Shown here: in pieces, positions 12,010 through 22,949 of the stretch
How positions within the stretch are numbered: position 1 is the stretch's first letter
Layout of the letters: each line of letters opens with the position of its first letter
Assembly: GCF_023674465.1 (NCBI RefSeq)
Contig: NZ_CP098400.1
Span: 620,001 to 684,000 of the forward strand
Length of the DNA stretch: 64,000 bases
Origin: Xiashengella succiniciproducens
GTDB taxonomy: Bacteria; Bacteroidota; Bacteroidia; Bacteroidales; Marinilabiliaceae
Direction of reading: 5' to 3'
Notes under the pieces: generated by a model
What the model saw: only the letters and a program-made list of their open reading frames with translations
Databases searched by the model: none
Told to the model about the DNA's origin: nothing
Translations under genes and position numbers: made by a program

Positions 12010-14118
12010 ATGGCAAAGGATCTAAAGCATTTAAGGAATATCGGGATTATGGCTCACATCGACGCCGGTAAGACTACTACTACCGAGCGTATTTTGTTTT
12101 ATACAGGATTAACCCATAAGATCGGTGAAACCCACGACGGTTCGGCCGTTATGGACTGGATGGAACAAGAGCAGGAGAGAGGTATCACCATCACTTCAGC
12201 AGCTATTACAACCCGTTGGAAATATAATAACGAGGAATATCAGATCAATATAATTGACACCCCAGGTCACGTTGACTTCACTGTTGAAGTTGAACGTTCT
12301 CTTCGCGTATTGGACGGTGCTGTTGCACTTTTCTGCGCAGTAGGTGGTGTTGAACCTCAGTCTGAAACTGTTTGGCGTCAGGCCGACAAGTACAATGTAC
12401 CCCGTATCGGTTTTGTCAACAAGATGGACCGTTCGGGTGCAAACTTTTATGAAGTAGTTCGTCAGATACAGGAAATCCTGGGTGCTAACCCTGTTCCTGT
12501 TCAAATACCTATCGGTGCCGAAGAAACATTCAGAGGCGTTGTTGACCTTATTGACAACAAGGCTATAATTTGGTATGACGATGATGTTCTTGGTCAACGT
12601 TACGAACTTGAGGACATCCCGGCTGATATGGTTGACGAAGTAGCTGAATGGCGCGGTAAGCTGGTTGAAGCAGTTGCCGAGTACGATGATGAATTGTTGG
12701 AAAGATTCTTTGATGATCCGGATTCAATCACCCCAGAACAGCTTATTACTGTAATACGTAAGGCCGCAATCGATCTTAAGATCGTTCCTGTTATGTGCGG
12801 TTCTGCATTCCGTAACAAGGGTGTGCAACGCCTGCTTGACGGTGTTATCCGTTTCCTACCTGCTCCAACTGACGTACCTGATATCAGGGGTATTAATCCT
12901 GATACTGAAAAGGAAGAAGGTCGTGAGCAGACAGAAGAAGCTCCATTTACTGCACTTGCATTTAAGATCGCTACTGACCCGTTTGTAGGTCGTCTGGCTT
13001 ATATTCGTGTATATTCTGGTAAGCTTGATTCAGGATCATATATTTATAATACCAGGAGCAACAGGAAAGAGCGTATCTCACGTCTGTATCAGATGCAATC
13101 CAACAGACAGGTAGCTATCGACAGTGTATCTGCCGGTGATATCTGTGCTGGTGTAGGATTTAAGGATATTCGTACAGGTGATACTCTTTGCGATGAAAAC
13201 CATCCTATAGTTCTTGAATCAATGGACTTTCCCGATCCAGTTATCGGTATCTCTGTTGAGCCTAAGAGCCAAAAGGATATGGACAAGTTGAGCAATGCAC
13301 TGAGCAAGCTTGCTGAAGAAGACCCAACTTTCCGTGTACAGATGGATCCAGACAGTGGACAAACTGTAATCAGCGGTATGGGAGAGCTTCACCTTGAGGT
13401 TATCCTCGACCGTCTGAAACGTGAGTTTAAGGTTGAGTGTAATCAAGGTCGTCCGCAAGTTAACTACAAGGAAGCTATTGGTGCTTCTGTTGAACACCGC
13501 GAAGTGTTTAAGAAGCAAACCGGTGGTCGTGGTAAGTTTGCTGATATCATCGTTAGGATTAGCCCAATTGATGAAGGCCATACCGGACTTCAGTTTGTTG
13601 ACCTTGTTAAGGGTGGTAATATTCCTAAGGAATTCGTACCATCAGTTGAGAAGGGGTTTAAAACTGCAATGCTCAATGGTGTATTGGCCGGTTATCCAGT
13701 TGACAACCTAAAGGTGGAACTTCTTGACGGTTCATTCCACCCGGTTGACTCAGACCAGTTGTCATTCGAAATCTGTGCCCGTCAAGCTTTCCGTTCAGCT
13801 TGTGCCAAGGCTTCACCACGAATGCTTGAACCTATTATGAGGGTTGAAGTAGTAACTCCCGAAGAGTATATGGGTGATATCATTGCCGATTTTAACAAGC
13901 GCAGAGGACAAGTTGAAGGTATGGAATCAAAGGCAGGAGCAAGAGTTGTTAAGGCTCGTGTACCTCTGTCTGAGATGTTCGGCTATGTTACTGCTTTGCG
14001 TACTATTTCATCAGGTCGTGCAACTTCCTCAATGGAGTTCTCTCACTACGAGGAAATGTCCAGATCTCTTGCTATGGACGTGGTAAAAGAAGCTAAAGGT
14101 CAGGTAGAATTATTATAA
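12010..14118 (+). CDS. fusA: Elongation factor G
   Basis: GTPase that drives translocation and, with RRF, ribosome recycling. The 702-residue chain has the P-loop [13 protein letters not shown] at about residues 15-27, RGITITSAA in switch I, DTPGHVDF, and NKMD, followed by domains II-V with the late [12 protein letters not shown] and [11 protein letters not shown] segments. Its position after rpsG in the str operon and its full length mark it as the main EF-G. It begins 20 bp after rpsG. No tuf gene follows; rpsJ comes next. Confidence 0.97.
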   Translation: MAKDLKHLRNIGIMAHIDAGKTTTTERILFYTGLTHKIGETHDGSAVMDWMEQEQERGITITSAAITTRWKYNNEEYQINIIDTPGHVDFTVEVERSLRVLDGAVALFCAVGGVEPQSETVWRQADKYNVPRIGFVNKMDRSGANFYEVVRQIQEILGANPVPVQIPIGAEETFRGVVDLIDNKAIIWYDDDVLGQRYELEDIPADMVDEVAEWRGKLVEAVAEYDDELLERFFDDPDSITPEQLITVIRKAAIDLKIVPVMCGSAFRNKGVQRLLDGVIRFLPAPTDVPDIRGINPDTEKEEGREQTEEAPFTALAFKIATDPFVGRLAYIRVYSGKLDSGSYIYNTRSNRKERISRLYQMQSNRQVAIDSVSAGDICAGVGFKDIRTGDTLCDENHPIVLESMDFPDPVIGISVEPKSQKDMDKLSNALSKLAEEDPTFRVQMDPDSGQTVISGMGELHLEVILDRLKREFKVECNQGRPQVNYKEAIGASVEHREVFKKQTGGRGKFADIIVRISPIDEGHTGLQFVDLVKGGNIPKEFVPSVEKGFKTAMLNGVLAGYPVDNLKVELLDGSFHPVDSDQLSFEICARQAFRSACAKASPRMLEPIMRVEVVTPEEYMGDIIADFNKRRGQVEGMESKAGARVVKARVPLSEMFGYVTALRTISSGRATSSMEFSHYEEMSRSLAMDVVKEAKGQVELL

Positions 14119-14141
14119 GAACTTGTTCGCATAAATAAGCT

Positions 14142-14447
14142 ATGAACCAAAAAATAAGAATTAAGCTAAAATCATACGATCATAATTTGGTGGACAAGTC
14201 TGCCGAAAAGATTGTAAAAACTGTAAAGAGTACCGGTGCAGTGGTAAGCGGACCTATTCCGCTTCCCACTCACAAGAAGGTATTCACTGTTTTACGTTCC
14301 ACATTCGTTAACAAGAAATCCAGGGAGCAATTTCAACTCTGCTCATACAAGAGACTGATTGACATTTACAGCTCTACTGCGAAGACTATTGACGCGTTGA
14401 TGAAACTTGAACTTCCCAGTGGAGTTGAAGTAGAGATTAAGGTTTGA
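14142..14447 (+). CDS. rpsJ: 30S ribosomal protein S10
   Basis: 101 residues, the usual length. The sequence [22 protein letters not shown] and the loop [17 protein letters not shown] are typical. It is a 30S head protein that also serves as NusE in antitermination in other bacteria. It opens the S10 block directly after fusA, so str and S10 genes are joined in one run here. Confidence 0.98.
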   Translation: MNQKIRIKLKSYDHNLVDKSAEKIVKTVKSTGAVVSGPIPLPTHKKVFTVLRSTFVNKKSREQFQLCSYKRLIDIYSSTAKTIDALMKLELPSGVEVEIKV

Positions 14448-14471
14448 TGTTAATTTGTTAAATTAAATGCA

Positions 14472-15089
14472 ATGCCAGGACTAATTGGAAAAAAAATCGG
14501 AATGACTTCCGTTTTCAGTGCCGAGGGTAAGAATGTACCATGCACTGTTATCGAAGCTGGCCCTTGCGTCGTAACTCAGGTTAAAACTGTAGAACAGGAT
14601 GGTTATGAAGCCATCCAGCTTGCGTTCGACGAAAAGCGTGAAAAGAGTACCTCTAAGCCTATGATGGGACATTTCCAGAAGGCAGGTAGCACGCCAAAGG
14701 CCAAACTGGTTGAATTCAGCGGTTTTGATAAAGAGTTCAAACTAGGTGATGTAGTAACTGTTGACCTGTTTACAGAAGATACTTTTGTAGACATTACCGG
14801 AATCTCCAAAGGAAAAGGATTCCAGGGTGTTGTAAAACGCCATGGTTTTGGAGGTGTGGGTGGTCAGACTCACGGTCAGCATAACCGTGGTCGTGCACCG
14901 GGTTCATTGGGTGCTTCTTCTTTCCCTTCAAGAGTATTCAAGGGTATGAAAATGGCAGGTCGTGCCGGCGGTGACCGCGTTAAGGTTGAGAATTTGAGAG
15001 TGTTAAAAGTGATTCCCGAGAACAATCTGATTGTAGTTAAAGGATCGGTGCCGGGCGCTAATGGTTCATATCTAATTATTGAAATGTAA
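14472..15089 (+). CDS. rplC: 50S ribosomal protein L3
   Basis: 205 residues; starts [15 protein letters not shown] and has the [21 protein letters not shown] loop that reaches the peptidyl transferase centre, including the glutamine methylated in E. coli (the GGQTHG region). Its stop shares one base with the rplD start (TAATG), implying translational coupling. Confidence 0.98.
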   Translation: MPGLIGKKIGMTSVFSAEGKNVPCTVIEAGPCVVTQVKTVEQDGYEAIQLAFDEKREKSTSKPMMGHFQKAGSTPKAKLVEFSGFDKEFKLGDVVTVDLFTEDTFVDITGISKGKGFQGVVKRHGFGGVGGQTHGQHNRGRAPGSLGASSFPSRVFKGMKMAGRAGGDRVKVENLRVLKVIPENNLIVVKGSVPGANGSYLIIEM

Positions 15090-15718
15090 TGGAACTGAAC
15101 ATAGTAAATATAAAAGGAGAAGATACCGGACGCAAGATTGAGTTACCTGATTCAATTTTTGCACTAGAGCCCAACGATCATGCCATTTATCTGGACGTAA
15201 AACAGTATTTGGCTAACCAGCGTCAGGGAACTCACAAGGCAAAGGAAAGGAACGAAGTTGCCGGTAGTACACGTAAGATCAAGAAGCAGAAAGGTACTGG
15301 TACAGCCCGTGCCGGTAGCGTGTTGAGCCCTATTTTCAGAGGAGGAGGTCGTATATTTGGTCCTCGTCCGAGAAACTATAGCTTCAAACTTAATAAGAAG
15401 CTAAAGCAACTTGCACGTATGTCTGCTTTGTCATATAAGGCAGTAAACAACGAAATCATTGTTGTTGAAGATTTCGGAATGGAAACTCCAAAGACTAAGG
15501 AGTTTAATGCAATCCGCAAGAATCTTAAGATTGATGACAAGCGTTCACTGCTGGTTCTGAGCGAAGGCGACCGCAATATTTATCTGTCAGCCCGCAATTT
15601 GCCCAGGACCGAGGTTGCTGTTGCATCCGGGCTTAATACCTATAGCATTATGAAAGCTCATCGTCTGGTTCTGACAGAGAGCTCTGTTGAGCAGATCGGT
15701 AAACTTTTAAATAAATAA
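15089..15718 (+). CDS. rplD: 50S ribosomal protein L4
   Basis: 209 residues. The extended loop [19 protein letters not shown] lines the peptide exit tunnel; [10 protein letters not shown] is the L4 signature. The start overlaps the rplC stop by one base. The stop codon is embedded in the Shine-Dalgarno sequence of rplW. Control of the S10 operon by L4, as in E. coli, is not evident since no leader hairpin precedes rpsJ. Confidence 0.97.
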   Translation: MELNIVNIKGEDTGRKIELPDSIFALEPNDHAIYLDVKQYLANQRQGTHKAKERNEVAGSTRKIKKQKGTGTARAGSVLSPIFRGGGRIFGPRPRNYSFKLNKKLKQLARMSALSYKAVNNEIIVVEDFGMETPKTKEFNAIRKNLKIDDKRSLLVLSEGDRNIYLSARNLPRTEVAVASGLNTYSIMKAHRLVLTESSVEQIGKLLNK

Positions 15719-15724
15719 GGAGGT
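15717..15724 (+). promoter_or_regulatory. Strong Shine-Dalgarno sequence of rplW
   Basis: AAGGAGGT is fully complementary to the CCTCCTT 16S tail and lies 5 nt before the rplW ATG, overlapping the rplD stop. Such sites are rare in Bacteroidota, where most genes, including most in this operon, lack them. Confidence 0.8.
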
Positions 15725-15729
15725 CAGTC

Positions 15730-16020
15730 ATGGATATCATCATAAAACCGATAGTTACCGAAAAGATGACCCATCAGGGCGAGGCTCTGAACAGGTATGG
15801 CTTTGTTGTGAAGAAGGATGCAAACAAGCTCCAGATCAAGAAGGCTGTTGAGGAAATGTATAATGTTACTGTTGCTGAAGTCAATACAATGAGGTATGCC
15901 GGCAAGAAGAAGACAAGGTATACCAAAAGCGGAATTATTGAAGGTGCTACATCTTCATTCAAGAAAGCTGTTGTCACTTTGGCAGATGGAGATAAAATTG
16001 ATTTTTATAGCAATATTTAA
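15730..16020 (+). CDS. rplW: 50S ribosomal protein L23
   Basis: 96 residues beginning [14 protein letters not shown], with [25 protein letters not shown]23 sits at the tunnel exit and docks trigger factor and SRP. It is one of the few genes in this run with a strong Shine-Dalgarno site, suggesting a different mode of initiation from its neighbours. Confidence 0.97.
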   Translation: MDIIIKPIVTEKMTHQGEALNRYGFVVKKDANKLQIKKAVEEMYNVTVAEVNTMRYAGKKKTRYTKSGIIEGATSSFKKAVVTLADGDKIDFYSNI

Positions 16021-16025
16021 TTAAG

Positions 16026-16847
16026 ATGGCAGTAAGAAAGCTAAAGCCCGTAACACCGGGGCAGAGACACAAGATTATTGGTGCATTTGACTCGATTACA
16101 TCATCTGTACCAGAGAAATCCTTGTTGAGGCCTATTAAAAAGACCGGTGGTCGTAACAACACCGGTAAGATGACCATGCGTTACATCGGAGGCGGCCACA
16201 AAAGGAAGTATCGTGTAATCGACTTTAAGAGAAATAAAGACGGTGTACCTGCTACAGTAGAATCAATTCAGTACGACCCAAACAGAAGTTCTAGAATTGC
16301 TTTGCTGGTTTATGCAGACGGAGAAAAACGCTACATACTTGCACCAAATGGTTTGCAGGTAGGTCAGCAGGTACTTTCGGGTTCAAGTATTGCACCCGAA
16401 ATTGGCAACTCTCTTCCTTTGGGAGAGATACCTTTGGGAACCATTGTTCATAACATTGAACTGTACCCTGGCAAGGGCGGAGCTATGGCACGCAGTGCCG
16501 GAACTTTTGCTCAATTATCTGCTCGTGAAGGGAAGTATGTTGTATTACGTCTTCCTTCCGGTGAATCCAGGATGGTACTTACAACCTGTCGTGCTACTGT
16601 CGGTGCTGTTGGTAACTCTGACCACGCACTTGAAAAGTCGGGTAAGGCAGGTAGAAGCAGATGGCTTGGACGTCGTCCTCGCACCCGTGGTGTCGCTATG
16701 AACCCCGTGGATCACCCAATGGGTGGTGGTGAAGGACGTGCTTCAGGAGGTCACCCACGCTCACGCAAGGGATTATTGGCTAAGGGATATAAGACCCGTA
16801 AGCCTAAGAAAGCTTCAAGTAAGTATATACTTGAAAGGAAAAAGTAG
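16026..16847 (+). CDS. rplB: 50S ribosomal protein L2
   Basis: 273 residues, near-universal length. It contains [23 protein letters not shown] and the C-terminal [21 protein letters not shown] loop, whose histidine is important for peptidyl transfer. It is required for joining of the subunits. It begins 5 bp after rplW. Confidence 0.98.
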   Translation: MAVRKLKPVTPGQRHKIIGAFDSITSSVPEKSLLRPIKKTGGRNNTGKMTMRYIGGGHKRKYRVIDFKRNKDGVPATVESIQYDPNRSSRIALLVYADGEKRYILAPNGLQVGQQVLSGSSIAPEIGNSLPLGEIPLGTIVHNIELYPGKGGAMARSAGTFAQLSAREGKYVVLRLPSGESRMVLTTCRATVGAVGNSDHALEKSGKAGRSRWLGRRPRTRGVAMNPVDHPMGGGEGRASGGHPRSRKGLLAKGYKTRKPKKASSKYILERKK

Positions 16848-16871
16848 TAACCGGTTAATTAAAATTCGATT

Positions 16872-17141
16872 ATGAGCAGATCGTTAAAAAAAGGTCCTTA
16901 TATAGATTATAAGCTGGAGCGCAAGGTTTTTACCATGAATGATTCCGGCAAGAAGGCAGTAATTAAGACCTGGGCCAGAGCTTCTATGATCTCACCTGAA
17001 TTTGTGGGACATACTATAGCTGTACACAATGGTAACAAATTCATACCTGTTTACATTACCGAAAACATGGTTGGTCATAAACTGGGAGAATTTGCGCCGA
17101 CCCGGACCTTCCGCGGTCACGGAGGCAGCAAGAATCGTTAA
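16872..17141 (+). CDS. rpsS: 30S ribosomal protein S19
   Basis: 89 residues; [19 protein letters not shown] and the C-terminal [16 protein letters not shown] are diagnostic. S19 pairs with S13 in the 30S head near the A and P sites. Confidence 0.98.
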   Translation: MSRSLKKGPYIDYKLERKVFTMNDSGKKAVIKTWARASMISPEFVGHTIAVHNGNKFIPVYITENMVGHKLGEFAPTRTFRGHGGSKNR

Positions 17142-17179
17142 TGGCCTATTAGTGTTATAATACCTTTAATGCAAAGAAA

Positions 17180-17596
17180 ATGGGTGCAAGAAAAAGAATA
17201 ACAGCAGAAAAACGAAAAGAAACCAGGAAGAATCTGGCATATGCCAAGCTTCGAAATGTTCCCACCTCTCCCAGAAAAATGCGTTTGGTTGTGGATCAGA
17301 TTCGTGGCAAGGATGTAAACCTGGCACTGGATATACTTAAGTTCTCTACAAAGGAAGCTTCACGCAACGTTGAGAAACTTCTATTGTCTGCAATTGCCAA
17401 CTGGAAAGAGAAGAATGAAGGTCAACGTATCGAAGATGCAAGCCTCTATGTAAAGGAAGCATCTGTAGATTCAGGACGCATACTTAAGCGTTTGAGACCA
17501 GCTCCCCAAGGTCGTGCACACAGGATCCGTAAAAGATCCAATCATGTGACCATCCTTGTGGATAGCAGAGAAAAGATTCAAAATCAGGAAATTTAA
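17180..17596 (+). CDS. rplV: 50S ribosomal protein L22
   Basis: 138 residues, slightly longer than the 110 of E. coli because of an N-terminal extension of basic character ([17 protein letters not shown]). The core [23 protein letters not shown] and the tunnel hairpin [20 protein letters not shown] are intact. Confidence 0.97.
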   Translation: MGARKRITAEKRKETRKNLAYAKLRNVPTSPRKMRLVVDQIRGKDVNLALDILKFSTKEASRNVEKLLLSAIANWKEKNEGQRIEDASLYVKEASVDSGRILKRLRPAPQGRAHRIRKRSNHVTILVDSREKIQNQEI

Positions 17597-17602
17597 AAGG
17601 CA

Positions 17603-18334
17603 ATGGGACAAAAAGTAAATCCAATAAGTAACAGGTTAGGAATTATCCGCGGATGGGATTCCAACTGGTATGGCGGAAAGAACTACGGCGAGAAATTGCT
17701 GGAGGATTCTAAGATCCGTAAGTATCTGAACGCGCGTTTGGCCAAGGCCAGCATTTCGCGTATCATCATTGAACGTACTCTTAAGTTGATAACTATTACA
17801 GTTTATACTGCCCGTCCAGGTATCATCATTGGTAAAGGTGGTCAGGAAGTAGACAAACTGAAGGAAGAGCTTAAGAAGATCACTGACAAGGAAGTACAAA
17901 TCAATATCTTCGAAGTTAAGCGCCCTGAAGTGGATGCTATCATCGTAGCTAATAACGTAGCTCGTCAGCTTGAAGGCCGTGTGGCTTATCGTCGTGCAAT
18001 CAAGATGGCAATAGCTTCTACTATGAGGATGGGGGCTGAAGGAATCAAGATCCAAATCTCAGGCCGTCTTAACGGTGCTGAAATGGCTCGTTCTGAAACT
18101 TACAAGGAAGGTCGTATTCCTCTCCATACCTTCCGTGCTGATATTGATTATGCACGAAGCGAAGCTCTCACAAAAACCGGTTTGATCGGTATTAAGGTGT
18201 GGATCTGTAAGGGTGAGATTTACGGTAAACCCGATTTGTCTCCCAACTTTACAGTAGCCGAATCAGGTAACCAAGGTGGTCGCAGACATGCCGGTGGTGG
18301 TAATGAAAGAGGCTTCAGAAAGAAAAGAAAGTGA
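17603..18334 (+). CDS. rpsC: 30S ribosomal protein S3
   Basis: 243 residues with the KH motif [19 protein letters not shown] and the helicase-linked arginines in RRAIKMAI. S3 lies at the mRNA entry tunnel. The C-terminal tail is basic and glycine-rich ([19 protein letters not shown]). Confidence 0.98.
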   Translation: MGQKVNPISNRLGIIRGWDSNWYGGKNYGEKLLEDSKIRKYLNARLAKASISRIIIERTLKLITITVYTARPGIIIGKGGQEVDKLKEELKKITDKEVQINIFEVKRPEVDAIIVANNVARQLEGRVAYRRAIKMAIASTMRMGAEGIKIQISGRLNGAEMARSETYKEGRIPLHTFRADIDYARSEALTKTGLIGIKVWICKGEIYGKPDLSPNFTVAESGNQGGRRHAGGGNERGFRKKRK

Positions 18335-18364
18335 TCATCTATTAATCTTTAATAGAACTGAAAG

Positions 18365-18796
18365 ATGTTACAACCAAAAAAAGTTAAATACAGAAGGCAG
18401 CAGAAAGGAAAGATGAAGGGGAATGCCCAACGCGGGTATGAACTAGCCTTTGGATCCTTCGGTATCAAATCACTGCAAAGCAAGTGGATTACCGGCCGCC
18501 AAATTGAAGCGGCTCGTGTTGCCGTAACACGTTATATGCAACGTCAGGGTCAGATCTGGATTCGTATCTTCCCGGATAAACCTATTACCAAGAAGCCTGC
18601 AGAAGTACGTATGGGTAAAGGTAAGGGTTCACCTGAAGGATTTGTGGCTCCTGTTACTCCAGGACGTATTATCATCGAATGCGATGGAGTGCCCTATGAA
18701 ACAGCTAAGGAAGCATTGCGACTGGCTGCGCAAAAGCTACCTGTTACCACTAAGTTTGTGGTAAGGAGAGACTATGTTGAATCTACAAATGTGTAA
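18365..18796 (+). CDS. rplP: 50S ribosomal protein L16
   Basis: 143 residues; [33 protein letters not shown] and the arginine-rich [16 protein letters not shown] are typical. It contacts the elbow of A-site tRNA. It is followed after 3 bp by rpmC. Confidence 0.98.
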   Translation: MLQPKKVKYRRQQKGKMKGNAQRGYELAFGSFGIKSLQSKWITGRQIEAARVAVTRYMQRQGQIWIRIFPDKPITKKPAEVRMGKGKGSPEGFVAPVTPGRIIIECDGVPYETAKEALRLAAQKLPVTTKFVVRRDYVESTNV

Positions 18797-18799
18797 GGG

Positions 18800-19000
18800 A
18801 TGAAAACTACAGAAATACGCGAAATGAGCATCAGCGACATTCAGGAAAGAATTGAAGCTGAAAAGGCAGAGCTGGTACGTTTGAAACTCAACCATCATAT
18901 CTCTCCTCTGGATAATCCAATCAAGATTAGACAGACTCGTAGAAATATAGCACGTATGCTGACCGTTCTGAGTCAGAAACAAAAAAACGAAAACAGGTAA
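18800..19000 (+). CDS. rpmC: 50S ribosomal protein L29
   Basis: 66 residues, two-helix protein at the tunnel exit, next to L23. The segment [19 protein letters not shown] is the L29 signature. It is packed between rplP and rpsQ with 3-4 bp gaps. Confidence 0.97.
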   Translation: MKTTEIREMSISDIQERIEAEKAELVRLKLNHHISPLDNPIKIRQTRRNIARMLTVLSQKQKNENR

Positions 19001-19004
19001 AACG

Positions 19005-19265
19005 ATGGAAACAAAGAGAAACGTAAGAAAAGAACGTGTTGGCGTAGTCGTGAGCGAGAAGATGGATAAAACCGCTGTCGTAAGTGTGGTTGTTCGTGAA
19101 AAACACCCTATCTATGGTAAGTTCATGAAGAAGACCAAGAAATTTTACGCACACGACGAGAATAACGAATGCCATGAAGGGGATACCGTAAGAATTATGG
19201 AGACACGTCCCTTGAGCAAATCAAAGCGTTGGAGATTAGTTGAAATCATAGAAAGAGCTAAGTAA
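19005..19265 (+). CDS. rpsQ: 30S ribosomal protein S17
   Basis: 86 residues; OB-fold protein with [21 protein letters not shown] and the [23 protein letters not shown] signature. It ends 2 bp before the rplN start. Confidence 0.98.
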   Translation: METKRNVRKERVGVVVSEKMDKTAVVSVVVREKHPIYGKFMKKTKKFYAHDENNECHEGDTVRIMETRPLSKSKRWRLVEIIERAK

Positions 19266-19267
19266 AC

Positions 19268-19633
19268 ATGATACAGCAAGAATCCAGACTGAATGTTGCC
19301 GACAATAGCGGTGCAAAAGAAGTTCTTTGCATACGCGTACTTGGTGGTACCGCCCGCAGATATGCATCTGTTGGTGACCGTATTGTGGTAACAGTAAAAC
19401 ATGCCGTTCCTTCATCAGATATGAAGAAGGGAACAGTAAGTAAGGCAGTTGTGGTACGTACCAAGAGGGCTGTTAGAAGGCCGGATGGATCATATATCCG
19501 CTTCGATGACAATGCCTGCGTACTATTGAATAATGCCGGTGAAATTCGCGGTACCCGTATCTTCGGTCCAGTACCACGTGAACTGCGTGAAAGGTACATG
19601 AAGATTGTGTCCCTGGCGCCGGAAGTACTATAA
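19268..19633 (+). CDS. rplN: 50S ribosomal protein L14
   Basis: 121 residues; [24 protein letters not shown] and [23 protein letters not shown] are diagnostic. L14 forms bridge B8 with the small subunit and is the docking site of RsfS. It opens the spc block with no gap from the S10 block. Confidence 0.98.
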   Translation: MIQQESRLNVADNSGAKEVLCIRVLGGTARRYASVGDRIVVTVKHAVPSSDMKKGTVSKAVVVRTKRAVRRPDGSYIRFDDNACVLLNNAGEIRGTRIFGPVPRELRERYMKIVSLAPEVL

Positions 19634-19654
19634 TCTTTAAAGATTCTAAGAGAA

Positions 19655-19975
19655 ATGGGAAAACTGCACATAAAAAAAGGAGATATAGTGATAGTCAATT
19701 CAGGTACCTCCAAAGGCCAGGAAGGCCGCGTTTTGGAAGTGTTTCCTGATAAGGAACGCGCTATCGTGGAAGGCGTCAACATGGTGAGCAAACACACCAA
19801 ACCGAACGCACAGAATCCACAGGGAGGCATCATTAAGAAAGAAGCCCCCATCCATATCTCAAATCTTAACCTGAAGGATCCGAAGACTGGTAAAGCTACC
19901 CGTATCGGACGCAGAGTAGGCGAGAATGGTAAATTGGTTCGTTATTCTAAAAAGTCAGGAGAGGAGATCAAGTAA
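19655..19975 (+). CDS. rplX: 50S ribosomal protein L24
   Basis: 106 residues; KOW motif in [25 protein letters not shown] and the [15 protein letters not shown] segment. Early assembly protein of the 50S. Its stop shares one base with the rplE ATG. Confidence 0.98.
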   Translation: MGKLHIKKGDIVIVNSGTSKGQEGRVLEVFPDKERAIVEGVNMVSKHTKPNAQNPQGGIIKKEAPIHISNLNLKDPKTGKATRIGRRVGENGKLVRYSKKSGEEIK

Positions 19976-20532
19976 TGAGCTACACGCCAAATTTAAAGAC
20001 CAAGTATTCAGATGAGATAGTGCCTGCTCTTATTAAAGAGTTTGGATACAAAAGCATCATGCAAGTGCCACGTTTGGAAAAAATCGTAATCAACCAAGGT
20101 GTTGGTTCGGCCGTGGCTGACAAGAAACTGATCGAGATATCAGTCAATGAGCTTACAGCTATTACAGGACAAAAGGCTGTTCCCTGTTATTCTAAGAAGG
20201 ATATTTCAAACTTCAAACTTAGGAAGGGAATGCCTATTGGTGCAAAGGTTACTCTCAGGAGTGATATGATGTACGAATTCCTTGAAAGGCTGGTGCGTGT
20301 GGCTTTACCTCGTATCCGTGACTTCAAGGGTATTAACAGTAAATTAGACGGAAAGGGTAACTATACCCTGGGTATAACCGAACAGATCATTTTTCCGGAA
20401 ATAAATATTGACAATGTCAATAAGATTATGGGTATGAATATTACCTTTGTGACCACCGGAAAAACTGATGAGGAAGCCTATGCCCTTCTACGTGAATTCG
20501 GTTTGCCGTTTAAAAACCTCAAAAAGAACTAA
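19975..20532 (+). CDS. rplE: 50S ribosomal protein L5
   Basis: 185 residues; [23 protein letters not shown], and [20 protein letters not shown] are conserved. It binds 5S rRNA and P-site tRNA. Translational coupling with rplX is suggested by the one-base overlap. Confidence 0.98.
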   Translation: MSYTPNLKTKYSDEIVPALIKEFGYKSIMQVPRLEKIVINQGVGSAVADKKLIEISVNELTAITGQKAVPCYSKKDISNFKLRKGMPIGAKVTLRSDMMYEFLERLVRVALPRIRDFKGINSKLDGKGNYTLGITEQIIFPEINIDNVNKIMGMNITFVTTGKTDEEAYALLREFGLPFKNLKKN

Positions 20533-20537
20533 TTAGT

Positions 20538-20807
20538 ATGGCAAAAGAATCAATGAAGGCCCGTGAAGTGAAGAGGGCAAAGTTAGTTGCAAAATACGCT
20601 GAAAAGCGCGCCAGACTGAAAGCAGAAGGAGATTATGTAGGATTGCAAAAGCTTCCAAGAAACTCTTCGGCTATACGTCTGCATAACCGTTGCAGTCTTA
20701 CCGGAAGGCCTAAGGGTTATATGCGTCAGTTTGGTATCAGCCGTATCACTTTCAGGGAAATGGCTGCTGCCGGTTTGATTCCGGGAGTTAAAAAGGCCAG
20801 TTGGTAG
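20538..20807 (+). CDS. rpsN: 30S ribosomal protein S14, zinc-free form
   Basis: 89 residues, the long form. The CxxC pairs of the zinc-binding S14 are missing: only one cysteine remains, in [20 protein letters not shown]. The C-terminus [24 protein letters not shown] is canonical. The stop codon lies in the loop of a small hairpin (20797-20818). Confidence 0.97.
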   Translation: MAKESMKAREVKRAKLVAKYAEKRARLKAEGDYVGLQKLPRNSSAIRLHNRCSLTGRPKGYMRQFGISRITFREMAAAGLIPGVKKASW

Positions 20808-20853
20808 TAACCAACTGGTAAGTGTTAAATATTGTCCCGGGTGTCGGGATCAA
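20797..20853 (+). promoter_or_regulatory. Two hairpins in the rpsN-rpsH spacer
   Basis: CCAGTTGG (20797-20804) pairs with CCAACTGG (20811-20818) around the rpsN stop; a second stem, TTG-T-CCCG with CGGG-A-TCAA, spans 20832-20853. Neither has a T-tract. They may modulate readthrough or translation of rpsH; no function is shown. Confidence 0.45.
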
Positions 20854-20871
20854 TTTAAACTTATTAGAAAT

Positions 20872-21267
20872 ATGACAGATCCAATTTCGGATTTCCTGAC
20901 CAGAATCAGGAATGCCATCATGGCGCGCCATAAGGTTGTGGAGATACCAGGCTCCAACCTTAAGAGAGAGATGACCAAAATTCTTTTCGAGAAGGGTTAT
21001 ATCCTCAACTACAAGTTTATCGAAGACGGAAAACAGGGCATTATCAAGATTGCCCTCAAGTACGATCCGATTTCTAAGGCTCCTGCTATTAAGAGCATGA
21101 AGCGCGTTTCAACCCCTGGTTTAAGGAAGTATACAGGCTACAGAACTGTTCCCCGTGTCCTCAACGGCCTTGGAATAGCCATCTTATCCACCTCTCACGG
21201 CGTTATGACCGACAAAGAGGCTAGAATGCAAAAAGTTGGTGGTGAAGTATTGTGTTACGTTTATTAA
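20872..21267 (+). CDS. rpsH: 30S ribosomal protein S8
   Basis: 131 residues; [18 protein letters not shown] and the C-terminal [17 protein letters not shown] with GGEVLCYVY are diagnostic. S8 represses the spc operon in E. coli; here it is preceded by a 64-bp spacer with two hairpins, the longest gap in this block. Confidence 0.98.
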   Translation: MTDPISDFLTRIRNAIMARHKVVEIPGSNLKREMTKILFEKGYILNYKFIEDGKQGIIKIALKYDPISKAPAIKSMKRVSTPGLRKYTGYRTVPRVLNGLGIAILSTSHGVMTDKEARMQKVGGEVLCYVY

Positions 21268-21268
21268 T

Positions 21269-21276
21269 AAGGAGAT
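21269..21276 (+). promoter_or_regulatory. Shine-Dalgarno sequence of rplF
   Basis: AAGGAGAT overlaps the region just after the rpsH stop and lies 5 nt before the rplF ATG. With rplW it is one of two clear Shine-Dalgarno sites in the operon. Confidence 0.65.
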
Positions 21277-21281
21277 AAGTT

Positions 21282-21833
21282 ATGTCTAGGATAGGAAAAT
21301 TACCCATACATATACCTGCGGGAGTAAGCGTAACAATCAAGGATAATGTGGTTACCGTTAAGGGCCCTAAAGGAGAGTTAGCTCAGAACATTAATCCCGA
21401 TATACAAATAGATATCACTGACGGTGTTATCACATTGACACGTCCAAGTGATGAGAAAGGACACCGTTCTCTTCATGGTCTATACAGATCTCTTATCAAC
21501 AACATGATTGTTGGAGTTTCTCAAGGCTATGTTAAGAAAATGGAGCTTGTTGGAGTTGGTTATCGTGCAACTTCCAACGGTCAGTTGCTGGAACTCTCAT
21601 TGGGTTATTCTCACCCAATTGTTATGGAGTTGCCAAAAGAGATCAAAGTTGAAGCTGTCACCGACCGGAAAAGTAATCCGATAATAACACTTGAATCCAC
21701 TGACAAACAGTTATTAGGTCAAGTTTGTGCCAAGATCCGTTCATTGCGTAGGCCTGAACCATACAATGGTAAGGGTATTCGCTTCGTTGGTGAAGAGATC
21801 AGACGCAAGGCAGGTAAGAGCGCAAAAGTTTAA
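21282..21833 (+). CDS. rplF: 50S ribosomal protein L6
   Basis: 183 residues; starts MSRIGKLPIHIPAGVSV and contains the C-terminal RRPEPYNGKGIRFVGEEIRRKAGKS signature. L6 lies near the GTPase-binding site at the sarcin-ricin loop. It has a Shine-Dalgarno site. Confidence 0.98.
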   Translation: MSRIGKLPIHIPAGVSVTIKDNVVTVKGPKGELAQNINPDIQIDITDGVITLTRPSDEKGHRSLHGLYRSLINNMIVGVSQGYVKKMELVGVGYRATSNGQLLELSLGYSHPIVMELPKEIKVEAVTDRKSNPIITLESTDKQLLGQVCAKIRSLRRPEPYNGKGIRFVGEEIRRKAGKSAKV

Positions 21834-21853
21834 TTTGATTAAATGTTAGTGTT

Positions 21854-22210
21854 ATGACTTTATCGAAATTAGAAAGACGGAACAAAATAAAGGTACGCAT
21901 CCGAAGCAAGATTCTCGGAACAGCTGAGAGGCCAAGGATGACGGTATACAGAAGCAACAAGCAGATCTCGGTTCAACTGATCAATGATAAGGAAGGAAAA
22001 ACCTTAGTATCAGCTTCATCTCTCGAAAAAGAGATAGCTTCACAGAAAGTGACCAAGACAGAACAAGCTGCTCTTGTTGGCAAGGCAATTGCTGAAAAAG
22101 CCAGGACAGCCGGCATCGAGGCGGTTATATTTGACCGTAACGGTTATCTGTATCATGGTAGAGTAAAACAATTAGCGGACGCTGCTCGCGAGGCAGGCCT
22201 TAAATTTTAA
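21854..22210 (+). CDS. rplR: 50S ribosomal protein L18
   Basis: 118 residues; [11 protein letters not shown]-type motif ([18 protein letters not shown]) and [24 protein letters not shown]. It binds 5S rRNA with L5. It ends 6 bp before rpsE. Confidence 0.98.
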   Translation: MTLSKLERRNKIKVRIRSKILGTAERPRMTVYRSNKQISVQLINDKEGKTLVSASSLEKEIASQKVTKTEQAALVGKAIAEKARTAGIEAVIFDRNGYLYHGRVKQLADAAREAGLKF

Positions 22211-22216
22211 TACATT

Positions 22217-22735
22217 ATGGCAGTAAATACAAAGAGAGTTCGTACAACTAACGACCTTGAACTGAAGGACAGGTTAGTAGCCATCAATCGCGTTACCAAA
22301 GTAACTAAAGGGGGTAGAACCTTCAGCTTTTCCGCCATTGTCGTTGTAGGTAATGAGAATGGCATTGTAGGATGGGGACTGGGTAAAGCCAATGAGGTTA
22401 CAACCGCCATAGCTAAAGGAATGGAGGCCGCCAAGAAGAATCTTGTTAAGGTACCAGTAATCAACGGAACTATACCTCACGAGCAGTATGCAAAGTTTGG
22501 TGGTGCTAAAGTATTCCTCAAGCCTGCATCAAGTGGTACCGGTCTTGTAGCCGGTGGTGCGATGCGTGCCGTGCTTGAGAGCGCAGGTATAAAAGACGTA
22601 CTTGCAAAGTCAAAGGGATCTTCCAACCCGCACAACCTCGTTAAAGCTACTATGGAAGCTCTATGCGAATTGCGCGATGCAGCTACTGTTGCTCAGCACA
22701 GAGGTGTTGCCCTGGATAAAGTGTTTAACGGTTAA
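22217..22735 (+). CDS. rpsE: 30S ribosomal protein S5
   Basis: 172 residues; [25 protein letters not shown], the double-stranded RNA-binding segment, and [20 protein letters not shown]5 shapes the decoding region with S4 and S12. The loop [11 protein letters not shown], site of spectinomycin resistance changes, looks normal. Confidence 0.98.
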   Translation: MAVNTKRVRTTNDLELKDRLVAINRVTKVTKGGRTFSFSAIVVVGNENGIVGWGLGKANEVTTAIAKGMEAAKKNLVKVPVINGTIPHEQYAKFGGAKVFLKPASSGTGLVAGGAMRAVLESAGIKDVLAKSKGSSNPHNLVKATMEALCELRDAATVAQHRGVALDKVFNG

Positions 22736-22746
22736 TTTGTGAAATT

Positions 22747-22923
22747 ATGGCAAAGATCAAGATAACTCAGGTTCGCAGCAAGATAAGGTGCAACAAAACT
22801 CAGAAGAGAACTCTTGAAGCCCTTGGCTTGAGAAAGATGAATGCCACCGTTGAACATGAGGATACCCCAAGTATCCTGGGAATGGTGGAAACTGTAAGAC
22901 ACCTTGTGAAAGTTGAAAAGTAG
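22747..22923 (+). CDS. rpmD: 50S ribosomal protein L30
   Basis: A 58-residue gene between rpsE and rplO. It reads MAKIKITQVRSKIRCNKTQK and ends TVRHLVKVEK; the segment KTQKRTLEALGLRKMNATVEH is the L30 signature. Length, place and sequence agree. L30 is absent from some bacteria, so its retention is worth recording. Confidence 0.96.
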   Translation: MAKIKITQVRSKIRCNKTQKRTLEALGLRKMNATVEHEDTPSILGMVETVRHLVKVEK

Positions 22924-22949
22924 AATCTAACGACGTTAATTGTAAAGTT

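Noticed and set aside
19258-19851. A 197-codon minus-strand frame opposite rplN and rplX
   Set aside because: It is antisense to two certain ribosomal genes; its serine- and threonine-rich make-up is a shadow of their codon use.
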